Source: Doryteuthis pealeii
Lineage: Eukaryota; Mollusca; Cephalopoda; Myopsida; Loliginidae
Assembly: GCA_023376005.1 (NCBI GenBank)
Contig: CM042150.1
Span: 73,512,752-73,576,751 of the forward strand
Length of the DNA stretch: 64,000 bases
Direction of reading: 5' to 3'
The notes under the pieces were generated by a model. It saw only the letters and a list, made by a program, of their open reading frames with translations. It was not told the DNA's origin and did no database searches. Shown here piece after piece: positions 24,793 through 36,409 of this stretch; the stretch's first letter is position 1; every line of letters begins with the position of its first letter. The translations under genes were made by a program, and so were the position numbers.

Positions 24793-25984
24793 AATGAATT
24801 TTTAGTTTAAGAAACAAGTAAAAGTTGCACAGAACTGATGATCTGATGAACATAAAGTGTTTTGCACTTGCATAATCCAGTATTTCACTAAAATATCTAC
24901 TGAACAAAAGTATTAAGAACTGGCACTGATTTGTCTATACTTCATCTAGATGTCTAGACAGCAACCATCTAGATATCTAGACATCATCAGTTTATTACAT
25001 AAGTTGCTTATGTAATAAACTTATGTAGATATGTTGGGCACATATCTACATCTGAATTTTAAATCCTAAAATCTAAAAAATTTAAAGCTTCCGTCTCAAT
25101 ACTTTTGTTTTTATTACACCTTGTCTAACTTTATGAAGATTTTCAAGCACATTTTCTTGAGAAATCATTACAAATTCAATCACCTTCATATAAACATATT
25201 TCTGTAAGATTAAATCTATTTGCCACTAAAATATCAACAACAAACAATTTCTTGTAAGAATCCCAAACTTTGTGCAAATAACAACTTGTTCAAATCAAAT
25301 TTGAGAGGAAGTCATGAAAGTAGCCATCAACAAAGTCATAATTATAGACCTCCAGGGTTTAATGCTGTAATTTTAGAGATGTACAAATCACTACAATTCT
25401 AGGTTACATTTATATATCTAACATATACGAAAAGAAAAAGTAGACAAAAATACTTTGATAACTGCCACAGAGAAAGTTTTTTTTTTAAAGATGTTTTGCT
25501 TATAATTTTTGTTTCTTTGGTTTGAAAAAATCATTTTGAATATTCTCAAAATTCCTTGGGCATAACATGCAAAATTAATATGATCCAATTTTCTCAGATT
25601 AAAAATCTAAAATTTAAAAATATTTTGACAACCTTGAGAAAAAAGTTAAATTTTCTTGTTGTAGCTCAAAGGACTGATGTATTTTGGACTGTTTTTTAAT
25701 TTACATTTTATCATATTTATTATATTTTACACAATTTGAAAAAATATGCAAGTATTTTTGAAAATAACTTAGTTATACCATCATTAAATTGTTATTCAAG
25801 AGAACCATGTCATAAGCACCAGGGATATTTTGTTTAATAAACATGTTTGTTTTATCAGAAAATCATAAGTTAGATATCATTTTGAAATGAAAAATAGTTG
25901 AAAATGAAATATTCTAGAGTTGCAAGATAAAAGTCACTTAAAATAGAATAGTCAGTAAAGTTTGTGTGGTAAGTAAAAAGCAGG
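24793..25984. other. AT-rich sequence with two short hairpins
   Basis: Near 24945-24985, CATCTAGATGTCTAGACAGC pairs with ATCTAGATATCTAGACATC. Near 24990-25020, TTTATTACATAAG and CTTATGTAATAAA form a perfect inverted repeat around TTG. Otherwise AT-rich with no supported gene; the 60-codon frame at 25220-25402 is unremarkable. Confidence 0.55.
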
Positions 25985-27278
25985 GTAATTCCATGTCAAA
26001 TTATCCAGGCAATGTCATCCACCCCCTTCAATTTTATACAGGTGTGGACTATGTTAAAGTTTAACATTGCCCAAAATTTAAGCTTCCAATTCCATGAATT
26101 GGCAGAATTATGTCGATTTTTAGCTCTCCAAATTTGAGGTGGTTTGCGAAAAATGGCGACTTTTTGTAATCTATTTTTGTCTTTTAAATGTGTTCTAGTG
26201 CATCCCTACACCTAAAAATTGGCTTATAAAAGTATTTTTGCCCGCTGAATCCAAAAATGTTATAAAAAAAAGTCTGAAAGTCAACCAATTTTAAGTTATT
26301 GATGTTTTTTAATTTTTCATAGCAAAATCAATATCCCAATGTGGCACTGCATCTATGACAAAGATTTTTTTCTATTATTATTTCATATCTATGAACATTG
26401 TTTGTACCAAAAAGATAGTTTGGTTTTTGCTCAGAACTGAAGCTATAACATTGTTAAAATTTATTAAAATTTCTCACTTCAATTTTTCTGAACTTTTGTC
26501 TATGTGTGGACTATGTTAAAGTTAGACAATCCTCAAAATTTGAGCTTCCAATACCAAGAATTGGTGGAGTTATGTCGATTTCTAACTTTTCAAATTTGGG
26601 TGGTCAGTCGCAAAAAATGGCAACTTTTTGTAATCTATTTTTGTCTATAAAATGAGTTCTAGAGCTTTTCTACTGCTAAAAATTGGTTTATAAAGATATT
26701 TTTGACCAAGGAATCTAAAAATGCTATCAAAAAAGTCTAAAAGTTAATCAGTTTTAAATTATTATTGATTTCTGACTTGTAAAATTTTAACTGATGTTGC
26801 AGCTTCAGTTGTGGGCAAACACCAAACTATCTTTTTGGTACAAATAATATTCAATATATGTGAAATAATGATAGAAAAAAAATTTGTCTTAGATTCAATG
26901 CCACATCGGGATATTGATCTTGCTATCACAAAGCATCAATAACTTAAAATTGGTTGACTTTAAAACGTTTTTGATAACATTTTTGGATTCCTTGGGCAAA
27001 AATGCTTTTATAGACCAATTTTTAGTAGTAGAGAAGTTCTAGAACTCATTTTACAGACAAATAGATTACAAAAAGTCGCCATATTTTGCAAACCACACCA
27101 AATTTATAGATCTAAAAATGGACATAACTCCACCAATTTTTGGAATTGGAAGCTCAAATTTTGGGCAATGTATAACTTTAACATAGTCCACACATGTACA
27201 AAATTTCAGAAAAATTGAAGGGGATGGGTGACCATTTTACTTTTTTCTGGATGATTTGAAATGGATTTGCCCAACAAC
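25985..27278. mobile_element. Three-unit foldback element (two direct, one inverted copy)
   Basis: A unit starting GTGTGGACTATGTTAAAG and containing CTTCCAAT, GGCGACTTTTTGTAATC, AAAAATTGG and CAATATCCCAATGTGGCA occurs at about 25991-26470 (plus, ~480 bp). It recurs at 26477-26760 (plus, partial, ~285 bp) and at 27285-26800 (minus, ~480 bp). The outer copies give ~480-bp terminal inverted repeats, with the middle copy lying in the loop next to the plus arm. Copies differ by many substitutions, so the structure is not recent. No ORF and no transposase are visible, so it would be non-autonomous. The superfamily is unknown; I could not define a target duplication. Confidence 0.75.
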
Positions 27279-27385
27279 AATTTTTCCTAGCATCTAATTT
27301 GGATTTTGATCAGAATAACATCAGAGCTATTGAAATCTTCTTTGCAATATATCTACCATAAATTTACAAAGAATCTGAGCTTATA
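27278..27385 (+). repeat. ~105-bp extra copy of inverted-repeat arm sequence
   Basis: AGCATCTAATTTGGATTTTG through AATCTGAGCTTAT repeats 23780-23893 in direct orientation, and hence 866-978 inverted, with a handful of mismatches. It abuts the end of the foldback element at 25985-27278. Confidence 0.9.
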
Positions 27386-27777
27386 TAAATCATTGTAATT
27401 AGAAACTTGATGCCTCATGAACTCATTAGTTAGACATTGTAAAATGAATTCATTGTATTATTGATGTTTTTTATTTAAGGAGTGAAAGATTCTAATCAGT
27501 ATTTTATAATTATTAAGAATTTGAATGATCCGAAAAATGATAGTCAATGTGAATGCAGATCCCACAAAATTATCATTCACTTAATGATTGAACAGAAAAT
27601 TGTTTTAAGTGTAATGCTCAAATAAGAATCAGTCACTTTTGTTGGGTTACACACACAAGTATATTAAAATAACAAGATTTTTAAAAACTGGAGCATTTAA
27701 AAAATATACAAGTGGTCAATGCACAAAAAGCTTTAGGACATAAATATAATATATTATATAAATAAGTACATCAATAA

Positions 27778-28040
27778 TTTAAAATTAATTTTCTTCTCAA
27801 CTAAAGATACTTGGGTTTTATTATTTTTAGTGGAACATAATACAATCAATAGGTATTATTTACATTTATTATCCTACAGCATTGAAACTGTAGGCCAAAA
27901 TATATGTAACTGTCCTAAAATAAATATAATCCTTATATGTAATTCTATTTCAAGTTAGAGAGGTGATGCAATTTTAGGTTTCATTAGAAATAATAAAATC
28001 CTGGTATATTTGGTTTAAAAGAAAATTAACTTTTTATAGA
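27778..28040. mobile_element. Palindromic Tc1/mariner-like MITE, copy 1
   Basis: Left end AATTAATTTTCTTCTCAACT and the complement of the right end GTTAATTTTCTTTTAAACC form terminal inverted repeats continuing through TTTATTATTTTTAGTGGAAC versus TTTATTATTTCTAATGAAAC (~60 bp). The same ends recur at 36955-37225 and 38596-38901. No ORF. Confidence 0.65.
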
Positions 28041-28089
28041 ATTATGTTGGATTTGTATTTATTCATAGATGATACTATATATATATATA

Positions 28090-28620
28090 AAAACAATTCC
28101 ACAATTTTTTACAAAAAAATCTGATATTTCAACAATAAAAAAAATGGATTTTCGACAAAGGAACAATACCATCCACCTTTGTATTATGTTGGAAAAAATT
28201 TAAAAGATTCTACCATATATATAAAAATGGTTTTTTGAAAACATATACATCCTTTATCAAACGGAATTAATTTAAAAATAAAAAATAAAAAAAATTTTTC
28301 AAAATAAAAAATTTTCTATTTTTAACGAATAAAGGGAGGTAACTTCGTTGGCATTATTACAAAAAAATGCAAATTTTTGAAAAAATTTATTTTTAGTAAA
28401 TCCGAACTATAATAGCGTCCGCAGAAGTAACCGACGTTATTTGCGGTCCAGAATGTGACTTTGAGTAAAGATCTTCAACAAACACCATGGGATCTTACTC
28501 AACGACCTGATGATTGCCCCTTGGCATGAAACCTGGGTAGCTGTTTATAATGAACATTGATCTGTGAAAACTCTGCAAATTAAATAAATATTAGCTCTCA
28601 CAATTTGTGATTGAGCACTG
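28090..28620. other. AT-rich stretch with unassigned repeat-like tail
   Basis: Contains a GC-richer block at 28405-28560 (CGTCCGCAGAAGTAACCGACG; GGCATGAAACCTGGGTAGC) that looks like the end of some dispersed element rather than unique DNA, but I see no second copy in this window. Confidence 0.35.
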
Positions 28621-28664
28621 TATTTTCTTTGTTTCATCACAAAAAAAAATTGTTTTTATATATA

Positions 28665-28667
<3 letters not shown>

Positions 28668-28713
<46 letters not shown>
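28668..28713. repeat. (TA)n microsatellite
   Basis: Uninterrupted TATATA run just upstream of the rearranged LINE fragment. Confidence 0.95.
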
Positions 28714-28717
<4 letters not shown>

Positions 28718-28754
28718 CCATATATATAATGCTGTTTTGTGGGGTGCTGCTTTT

Positions 28755-29110
28755 AGGATTCAAAACAGCATACAGTGTCATTGTATAATTTCCATCTAGC
28801 TTTTTTTTTTGCAAGCACTTTGTTAAAGTCCACATGGTGCATATGTATGGCCACCCATCTCACATACCATCCAAATAAGATGAACAAGACATTCTGGAGA
28901 AGCAAAAATGAATGCATAAATGAAAATATCCTGTAAGCTCCCACACATGGACACATCAGTGTTGGCTAACCAACAAAGACTTACGTTCATCAGCTCTATA
29001 TGGACACTGGATGCCATCTAGAGGACCAGTCAAGATTAATGGCTAATAGAGATGGATGTCGAGAGAGAGTCAAGGGAATCTATGCTATCAGCATGACGAT
29101 GATGATGATG
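28755..29110 (+). mobile_element. APE-type LINE 3' end with 5' inversion
   Basis: 28848-29108 on the plus strand encodes the RTE-like LINE C-terminus with stops: WPPISHTIQIR, a stop, TRHSGEAK, then THGHISVG and YMDTGCHLEDQSRLMANRDG, ending in a GATGATGAT tail. The preceding 28757-28848 reads on the opposite strand as CTMWTLTKCLQK followed by KLDGNYTMTLYAVLN, which is the segment that should lie just upstream. So the 5' piece is inverted in place, with about 14 codons lost at the junction. This is the pattern called twin priming in L1. The same family is at 35570-36375. Confidence 0.8.
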
Positions 29111-29111
<1 letters not shown>

Positions 29112-29145
<34 letters not shown>

Positions 29146-29146
29146 C
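29112..29146. repeat. (TA)n microsatellite after LINE tail
   Basis: TATATA run directly following the GAT-repeat tail of the LINE. Confidence 0.9.
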
Positions 29147-29149
29147 TTA

Positions 29150-30425
29150 TTATAATGGAGATTGTGTGCGTTTCTGTCTGTAACCGAAACTATATCACTA
29201 CTCAAGTCACTAATTCCCTTAGTTATTGACACCACATTCTCCATGATTTTATTTTTATTTTAACATCAATTATTAATAAAATTGTTTTACATTATTCATA
29301 CTGTTAACCATATCTACATACTAACAACGTGCAATTATATTTATATATACAACAAAATAGCGGTTTACAGTGTGAACGGGAAGGCTAATTTGCATATTGA
29401 TATTAAAAAATCGAATTTAATAAATATGTGCTTAGTATTATTGATTTCTATCTGTTTGGTTTTATTTTAATGAATATAAGTAAAAATCTCTTCAATGAAT
29501 CTTAAATGAAATCCATTAACAAGAAAACATAATTGTCATTTTATTCTTTACTTCCTATTTTAACTAAATAATAAAAAATGTATTAATTAAATTAAATTAG
29601 AAAAAATAACAATGAAAAACGAGAGTGATGGAAGAGTAAGTTTCAGTTGTTCTATTCTTCGATTATACTCCCTCTGTTTCAAATCTTTTTATCTGCATTC
29701 TTATTTAGTTTCATTAGCCTTTCTAATTTAATAAAATATTTTATTACATTAAAACTTAAATACTTGCAGCCGGAGGGTGCATATATTTGCTAGTATAAAC
29801 CTAATGAGAAATTTTGAAATATACAGTTTTTAAACTTTTTTCAAATTTTAGTGCAATTCAAATCTTATTTTCTAAGGATCTTGTATTGGGTCATTATGTC
29901 ATGTTAACACTGTAGAATTGTTTACAATCACATTATAAATAAATGTGTATCATTGTCTTCTGAACATCCAGTTTGAAATTCTGTTATTGTGGCATCTTGA
30001 ATTGGGATCCATTACAAAGCACATAATTAAGAATTAGATATACTGATGTGAAACGTTAACTGAGTCACAAATATTTTGATATCTCAGCTGATATCAAACT
30101 TTAACCTTGTGAAGAGTTAAATGCTATAATTACAAAGGAATCAATGAAAGCCTGGAAAGGATTGGAAAACAATTAGATTGAAAAATATGAAACCCAGATA
30201 AGAATATCATTTCTAATGAATATATCTACAATCTGTTTTTCTCATGATATTTGCAATTTCTATTCCCAAGACAAATGCTTAATGGACAAAATCATTGGTT
30301 ATGGATATTTTGTTCACAGGTGGTCAGGAGTTCAATCCTTGGATCATGTAGTGCAAAAATTCATCTACTCTTATTTGGTGAAGGCAAAGGACATCATAAA
30401 AATGAATTAAGTAGGAAGAATCAAT
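29150..30425. other. AT-rich sequence, nothing recognised
   Basis: No domain-bearing frame, SINE box or palindrome found. Confidence 0.5.
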
Positions 30426-30429
30426 TGGG

Positions 30430-30545
30430 TACCTTGCATGATGTAATGGTTTTCAAGTTAGACTGCAGGACCATTGTTAGTGAGTTTGATTCTCACTGGA
30501 TGCTGCATACGTCTTGCCTTGTTCTAAACTAAGATAAGATTAGTA
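30430..30545 (+). repeat. tRNA-derived SINE-like unit
   Basis: TGATGTAATGGTTTTCAAG (A box), GTGAGTTTGATTCTCAC (strong B box), then TGGATGCTGCATACGTCTTG and TGTTCTAAACTAAG. Same order as 1130-1250 and 41925-42020. Confidence 0.65.
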
Positions 30546-30961
30546 AATGCCAACTAAGAAGAATTAATTGATAGAAGATATCCTCTAAATGAGAATAAAA
30601 ACCAAGGAACCAACCCATTATATCAGTATTTAATACTTGAATCAATGTTTATAGTTAATAAAGTTTGACCAATGTTTCTTGAAGGATTAGTTAATGAGAG
30701 GAGAAACAAGCTTTTTAAAAAATGTATTATTTTGGCATTAGTAAAGTACTTCCTTAGTTAAAAATAGAAATATGTAAAAATTATGGATTTAATTCACTTA
30801 AAGGATGCTCACACTGTTTCTTTTTTATTTAGCAGTAAATAAACTAGTAACAGATAAGATGCAAAACATTTTTTATTTAATTACTGATATCAAGCTGGCT
30901 TCATAAGATATAACTTAAACAAACTAGATTTGATAATTTTAAAAATAGCATCATTTTTTCC

Positions 30962-32645
30962 AAGCTGTGCAGTCTTTCCATAGTGAAAGGAATCTGCAAA
31001 GAAGTCAGGTTTTTCGTCGATGGAAATGAAATCACCACAATCCGCAAAAGAAGTGTTAAGAGCCTCGGTCGCTGCTACTCCCTACCAATTACTGATCGAC
31101 ATCGTTGGCAGGACATTATGAAACAACTAAAGGATGGCCTTCGCTCCATTGATAAATGTGATCTCATAAATAAAGACAAAATATGGTGCATCTATTTTGG
31201 ATTAATTCCTAAACTATCATGGCCCATGCAAATATATGAGGTATCATTGACAAAGGTTGAAAAAATGGAGCGCTTAATCAGTAATTATGTAAAGAAATGG
31301 TTAGGGGTACCTAATTCCTTAACAAATGTGGCACTATACAGTTCATCAACAAAGCTAAAACTTCCGATGGTGTCACTTGTTGAGAAATTCAAATTAGGTA
31401 AAGCGCGACTTTTCCAAATGCTGCGTGACTCTCGCGACCCACTGGTAAAGAACGCCCAGCCTTCCATAATAACTGGTCGAAAATGGAAGGCACAACAAGC
31501 TGTAGAAATCGCAGAATCATCCCTCAAGATGAAAGAAATAATTGGAACTGTGGCAGAGGGATGATCAGGGTTAGGTCTTCACCCACAGCGTTGGTGGTCA
31601 AAAGAATCCACGTCAAATAAAAGGATGATGATTTCGGAGGAAATCCACCAACTTGAGGAAATCAAGCGTATTGCTACAGCTGTGGGACAAAGTAAACAGG
31701 GCGCATGGACCAGGTGGGAGAGTGCAAAAGAGAGGGTTGTAACATGGAGCGACATCAGACATATGGAGCCTAAAAAATTAAGTTTCCTGATAAAGGCAGT
31801 TTATGATATATTGCCAACACCAGTCAATCTTCACGTCTGGGGCTTAGCTACATCAAACCTATGCAAAGCATGTGGGAAAACTGCTAGCCTGAAACATATT
31901 CTCACGGGATGCGAGTATGCTCTAAGAAGCTACACATGGAGACACAACGAAGTCCTCGAGATTGTTGCGGAGCGTCAAAGATAGGTTGTGAGACTGCAAA
32001 TAAATCTGATAATAACATCAACAAAGCAATACATTTTGTTAAAGAAGGAAACACTTCGAAATTTTCGCGTAAAAATAGGCACGTGTCCTCTATATTTGAC
32101 GGCTCCGCGAGCTGGCGCATTGCATGCGACTTGGAACATCAGCTCGTTTTTCCAACTGAAATAACCGTAACGGCCCAGCGTCCTGATATTGTCATTTGGT
32201 CTGTTAATCAAAAGAAAGTTTTTATCATTGAGTTGACAGTTCCATTTGAAGAAAATCTGGATTGGGCCCATCAGCGGAAGTTGGAAAAATATGAAGACCT
32301 ACGTGAACAATGCGCCAGAAACGGATGGATCACGGATGTATTTCCCATTGAGGTCGGATGTCGGGGGTTTATTGCCAACTCAACCTCGGCATTTTTGTCT
32401 AAACTTGGACTTTCTCTACCAGACAAGAGGAAATACTTAAATAAGATCCAGGAGAAAGCTCTAACCGCATCAGTGTGGATATGGCAGTCCTATTTTGTGA
32501 CATCAAACCAACAAAGTCTGGTGGTATCATGAGATACTGCTGGGGCGTCTGGGTTAGTGGTAATGATGCTTCGGCCCCGAAACCATGCCTGAACCCAGAG
32601 TCATCATCTGATGAAGGCTTTGTTGGTTGCAATGCTACTGTGTAA
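30962..32645 (+). mobile_element. RLE-type LINE, 5'-truncated, C-terminal RT to endonuclease
   Basis: One ancestral frame runs from about 30962 to 31984 with a single TGA at 31562-31564, then shifts by one base near 31975 into the frame ending at 32532-32534. In order it shows the post-RT region (SLGRCYSLPITDRHRW; KIWCIYFGLIPKLSWPMQIY; VKKWLGVPNSLTNVALY) and a CCHC knuckle (CKACGKTASLKHILTGC). Next comes a PD-(D/E)XK-like restriction endonuclease block (RPDIVIWS, then VFIIELTVPFEE and AHQRKLEKYEDL), and finally the terminal IEVGCRGF motif. A knuckle followed by RLE at the C-terminus places it with the R2/R4/NeSL/Hero side of LINEs; I do not assign the clade. The 3' UTR continues to about 32645. 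Only two lesions over ~1.5 kb make it among the younger copies here. Confidence 0.88.
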
Positions 32646-32724
32646 ATAGCAGTCATTGTATGAAGATTATTATGGAATAACTCAATATTGAGGGAAAAGT
32701 TAGTGAATTCATTGAGAAAAAAAA

Positions 32725-33140
32725 TCACAATTAATAAATTGGTTACCCCCACCTCAAGCTTAATTCTTTCAAGCATGGATTTCATCAATTCAAAGCAATA
32801 TTCTTTATCAAAATGGTTCCAACTTTCCTGAATATCAGTTAATAGATATTCTTTGATGGATGGGGTCTTCTCATTGACCATTTTTTGAAAATTTCCATCA
32901 TAAATTCTTAACTGGATTTAGATCCGGACTGTTCACTTGCCATGTCATTGATTTTATATGCCTTTCCTGAAGAAAAACTTTAATCCCCTTTGCTCTGTGA
33001 CATGAGGCATTATCATCCTGAAAAATGACTTTACAAATAACAAACTCATTTTCTATTGATGGAATGAGAAAATTATCTAGAATTTCAATGTATACATGTG
33101 CATTGATTGTTAAGGTAATTTCCATCACCAAAGTTGTGAA
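32725..33140 (-). mobile_element. Tc1-like transposase C-terminal fragment
   Basis: On the minus strand from 33131: VYIEILDNFLIPSIEN, then VIFQDDNASCHRAKGIKVFL, then SPDLNPVKNL. In a shifted frame from about 32881 come SIKEYLLTDIQESWNHF and CFELMKSMLERI. FQDDNA..HRA carries the second catalytic Asp and NSPDLNP lies beside the third catalytic residue of Tc1 transposases. The N-terminal DNA-binding half is absent, and at least one frameshift plus in-frame stops show it is inactive. It lies directly downstream of the RLE-LINE. Confidence 0.88.
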
Positions 33141-33194
33141 ATAAATTCATTCTTAATGCATAATACAATTTTATCAACTCATGTTTTTCTATTT

Positions 33195-33715
33195 AACCCA
33201 TAGATGGAACCCTAACAGGTACTACCACTCCGGGTCAGAGTGGACCAGGGAGCAATGGTGATGAAGGGGTGCTCCACATTCCCCAAACCTCCAGAACTGG
33301 AACCTCACCATCAGATAGAGTTTAACGTCATTCCCAGGACATGTAGACCCTTAGCCACCACCTTCTAGCACCCATATGATAAGAAGGATTGGGGGTTGCC
33401 ATAAGGGCAATAGGGTTGGGGCAATCATATAGGTGCTAGGGCTTGACGTGGCCAGCCAATTGATCGGAGGGGGCCTCTCCGACTGCCCATCTAGCCCAAG
33501 ATAGGGCCAAAGTGGAGTATTGCAAGTCATGAACTGCTCGTCCACCTGGGTTCTATCCTTAAGCATCACAGGTCGCCACCTATGGCCAACAGGTGGCCCC
33601 ACTGGGGGTGTCTTACCCCTCTGCAGAGGTGCAGTCGGTGCATTCTAACACCCCAGCCGACAGGGCGGTTGCCTGATCAAAGTTATGGCCCAGTTCGAAT
33701 AAGTAAAACAAAGGT
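33195..33715 (+). repeat. ~520-bp dispersed repeat, uninterrupted copy
   Basis: Starts near CCATAGATGGAACCCTAAC and AGGTACTACCACTCCGG and ends near CAGGGCGGTTGCCTGATC. The same sequence occurs split at 51535-51756 plus 52601-52745, split again at 60408-60624 plus 61450-61590, partly inverted at 58680-58915, and as a fragment near 6830-6905. This copy lacks the insert, so it serves as the empty site for the MITE at 51765-52592. Its own class is unknown; open frames at 33351-33602 and 33582-33818 have no recognised domain. Confidence 0.85.
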
Positions 33716-33719
33716 TTCT

Positions 33720-34493
33720 GAATTAGACTATATTGTACATTCATCTGGGTGGTTTTCAAATCAGACAATGCTCAACATGTCAGTGCACTCACTACTACAA
33801 TACTACCAATCACAGTAAGTACCTTCCATGACTGCTTTGCTCACATGATATACATGCCACAAAATAGCATGTACCAAAATATTTAAAAACTTTTGACTCA
33901 CCCTAGTAAATAAAAGAACATTCTGAAAATAAATCCTCCCATTTACAAACATCAAACAGTGAATGTGAGCACAGTTAGGTGGTGGGTAATGTATTTCAAC
34001 AATAATGAAAGTGATGAGAGTGACAAGTCATATTCTACATAACAGTCAGAAGAATTCATATGCATAAATGTGACTGATCAAAGATGAAGTATGCCAACAA
34101 TCTTTTTTTTGTTGCTTAAAACCAATTAGATCTACAAAGTTTAACCTATATGTGAGTTTATGTGAAGTGTAATGAAATATATTAAAACTAGCAAAAATCT
34201 TGCTAGAAATTACAGTATATATTAATTAGCATTTCTTGTCTTAACATTTGATATAGTGACCTAGGTCATGTTGGCAAGTTGAGAATGCAGGAGCATCAGT
34301 CAACTGAAATCCTTTCAAATCACTTTAGTAAATAGAGGAATGGAAGAAAGAAAGTGATGAGATCATTTGGAACAAAAGATAAATTGAAAAAGAGAGAAAA
34401 AACATGAAGGGAAAATACTCAAATAAAGATAGTTTTATTACAAGAAGAAAAAAAGAAGAAAGTCAGGGAGTAAGGCAGAGAGAGAGAGTGAGG

Positions 34494-34525
<32 letters not shown>

Positions 34526-35565
34526 GAGAGAGAGAGAGAGAAAGTAGGTAATGTAGTCTACCTGGTTATTACTGGTAAAAAAAACAAAACAAAAAAAAAC
34601 ATATATATTTGAATTTCTAAAATTTATATTAACCATAATAATTTCATAGCAATTTAGTGAGTCTTGGATGCATGATTAATAGACATGTATTTAAAGTTAT
34701 GCTTTATATTTAATTAGATTTATATACAGTGGTTATTTTTCAGGTAAGAATTTGTCATTGTTATGTTTATTGGTTTATTTTCATGCTTATCTAATCTGGT
34801 CCGTCCGTGTCTCCTCTCTTATTTTATTTAGGTTGAATGCGTGAGGGTATTTACTTTGTCTCAGACTATCAATGTTTTTTGTTGGGACTTTTCCAGAATT
34901 TTTTTTTTTTAATACTTTTTAATGAAACATTGTGCTGACCAATGGTCAGTAACTCTAAGGTCTTTATTCAGTGTGGATTCATTGGAAATTCAAAATTTGA
35001 ATAAAGTTTATTTTTCATTAAAACTGAATTGATTCTAATGATTTTTACAATTGATATTAATATTTTTACATTTTTGTTTTTTACTCTGATAGTTATTTTT
35101 AGTACTAAAAGAAAGTTGGTGAGAGCCTGAAGTCTATTTTTACACCCAACTTCATAGCAAAAAACAGTTAAGACATTACACCATATTAAGAGCAAGAGAA
35201 AAAGAGAGTTTTTTTAGAAGTGGCTAAATAAATAAAATATTTTTTAGATATTTGTTTTACTATGGATAACTTGGTGTACCATTAATTTTAACCCTAGTTT
35301 AATGTGAAATGATGTCTAAGGGGGGATGGATCCTTCTAAGCCACTGGATGGGGGGATGGATCCTTGGCTATCAGATAAGAATGATTTGTTCCAAAGGTTC
35401 CCAAAATTCAATCTTTATTTTCTGTCATAATTTAAATGACTGTTAAAAACCTGAAAATGAAGCAATGTTTTTTGTTAAACCATCCATGATAATTTATCAA
35501 ATATTGCTTTTAATTGTAGCTGGCTAAGTCGATCATGAAAATTATAATAAAACATTTTATTTACA
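33720..35565. other. AT-rich sequence with (GA)n and a small tandem duplication
   Basis: (GA)n-rich tract at 34475-34545. At 35320-35368 GGGGGGATGGATCCTT occurs twice within 50 bp. No gene is supported. Confidence 0.6.
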
Positions 35566-35569
35566 TTCA

Positions 35570-36380
35570 GAAAGGCAAGAAGCAGGAGATACCCTGCACA
35601 AACAGTCACAGATGCAGACTATGCGGATGACCTCGCACTTTTTGTAGATACACCAGCACAGGATGAGTCACTGCTACATAGCCTGGAGGAGGCAGCAAAA
35701 AACATCGGCCTCTTTGTAAACTCCGATAAAACAGAGTTCATGAGCTTCAAAAAGAAAGGAGACATCTCCACACTAGACGGTAAGCCCCTTAAGCCTGTAG
35801 AACAATTCACATACCTAGGTAGTAATATCTCATCCACAGATGATGATATTAATGCACGAATAGGAAAGGCATGGCTGGCCACAAACAAACTGTCAGGCAT
35901 ATGGAAATCTGATCTTACTGACAAGCTGAAGCGACATTTCTTCCAGGCTGTAGTCATATCAGTACTGCTGTATGGCTGCACCACCTGGACCCTGACGAGG
36001 CGCCTTGAGAGTAAGCTAGATGGGACCTGCACAAGAATGTTGCGTGCAGTACTGAACAAGTCATGGAAACAGCACCCCACTAGGGAGCAGCTATATGGTC
36101 ACCTGCCACCTATCTCACAGATGATCCGAGTGAGACAGACTAGACATGCAGGACACTGCTGGAGAAGTAAGGACGAACTCATAAGCGATGTTCTCCTGTG
36201 GAAGCCAACACATGGACATGCTAGTGTGGGACACCCAGCAGGGACCTACATTGACCAGCTATGTAAAGATGCTGGCTGCAGCGAGGAAGAACTCCCAGGT
36301 GCAATGAATGATAGGGAAGGCTGGCGAGAGATTGTCATGGATATCCGTGCTGCCTGCACAACGATGATGAATTAACAATA
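35570..36380 (+). mobile_element. APE-type LINE (RTE-like) 3' end, open reading frame intact
   Basis: The frame is open without a lesion from about 35570 to the stop at 36373-36375. It starts inside RT at RSRRYPAQTVTDADYADDLA, with YADD as the catalytic box. It continues DKTEFMSFKKKGDIS, FTYLGSNISSTDDDIN, LYGCTTWTLTRRLESKLDG, LNKSWKQHP, LYGHLPPIS, RHAGHCWRSKDELISDVLLW and REGWREIVMDIRA. This is the widespread invertebrate endonuclease-reverse transcriptase LINE, which I place near RTE without certainty. It is truncated just before the YADD box, so it cannot move by itself. The lack of any stop makes it the youngest coding remnant in the window. Confidence 0.9.
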
Positions 36381-36409
36381 TAACCCAAAATTAAAAGTTT
36401 TGTAATTTT

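Noticed and set aside
32399..32881. 160-codon minus-strand frame considered as one gene
   Set aside because: Only its start (SIKEYLL...LMKSML) is Tc1 transposase; the rest runs antisense through the RLE-LINE tail.
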